NCBI GenBank assembly: GCA_033854735.1
Contig: JAWWPY010000013.1
Location: forward strand, 1 to 5,352
DNA from: JAWWPY01 sp033854735
GTDB lineage: Bacteria; Actinomycetota; Actinomycetes; Streptosporangiales; Streptosporangiaceae
DNA length: 5,352 nucleotides
Direction: 5' to 3'
This document shows, one piece after another, positions 5,276-5,352 of this stretch. Within the stretch, counting starts at the first letter, position 1. Each line of letters opens with the position of its first letter. Made by a program: the position numbers and the translations under genes. The notes under the pieces were generated by a model. It was given only the letters and a program-made list of their open reading frames with translations, was not told the origin of the DNA and ran no database searches.

Positions 5276-5352
5276 GGCCCAAACGCAGCGGCACAACACG
5301 CATCGGCCACCCCCTGGTCGGCACAGTCGAGCTGAGCTACGAGAAGTTCTCG
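5257..5352 (+). pseudogene. MmyB-like XRE-family regulator, C-terminal ligand-binding-domain fragment (runs off right edge)
   Basis: The plus strand in the frame of 5266 reads YDARPKRSGTTRIGHPLVG and then TVELSYEKFS to the window edge. This matches the MmyB-like PAS-type domain found behind an XRE helix-turn-helix in actinobacterial regulators, where the sequence (H/Y)-x-(V/A)-R-P-x-x-x-G-x-x-R-x-x-HP-x-VG-x-(L/V)-x-L-x-Y is a hallmark. The preceding 200 or so residues, including the helix-turn-helix, are not encoded to the left: that DNA is the oppositely oriented PNPOx-like gene. The fragment is therefore 5'-truncated and very likely non-functional. The two gene remains meet or overlap by a few bases between 5257 and 5275. 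Confidence 0.7.

Noticed and set aside
4964..5335. 123-residue plus-strand frame opposite the PNPOx-like gene
   Set aside because: The conserved split-barrel motifs are clearly on the minus strand; the plus-strand MmyB motif near the edge is in another frame.

Overview
The window comes from a high-GC actinomycete. GTG and TTG starts, strong GGAGG-type ribosome binding sites, hairpin terminators without T-runs, and families such as DUF5937-type ArsR regulators, long-N-terminus TetR proteins, SigL-like ECF sigma factors and MmyB-type regulators all fit a Streptomyces-like or Streptosporangiales-like chromosome. No single recognisable pathway is encoded; the window is a patchwork of regulators and small stand-alone genes, with a decayed right half.

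Left part (1-2509). The 5' end of a lipoprotein solute-binding protein of the peptide ABC-transporter type (family 5) runs off the left edge on the minus strand. A gap of about 550 bp follows; it holds a perfect 11-bp tandem repeat resembling an actinobacterial PHO box. A plus-strand ArsR-like winged-helix regulator ends in two tandem hairpins, and an SRPBCC (START-like) protein follows with an excellent ribosome binding site.

Middle (2510-3465). A 239-bp gap packed with palindromes built on CTGGG/CCCAG and CAGTAG/CTACTG leads into a TetR-family regulator. This is the best candidate for an autoregulatory operator region.

Right part (3466-5352). This stretch is dominated by gene remains: a frameshifted C-terminal piece of a DMT/EamA transporter that still carries its tandem-hairpin terminator; the first 70 or so residues of a GMC-type FAD oxidoreductase with two compensating frameshifts; an apparently intact ECF sigma factor on the minus strand that has no anti-sigma gene beside it; and a pyridoxamine-phosphate-oxidase-like gene that has lost its N-terminus where it meets, head to head, a C-terminal fragment of an MmyB-like regulator on the plus strand. 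The most informative signals are the palindromic operator cluster, the 11-bp repeats, the orphan sigma factor and the recombination-like junction near 5265. I see no CRISPR array, tRNA, rRNA or recognisable insertion sequence.
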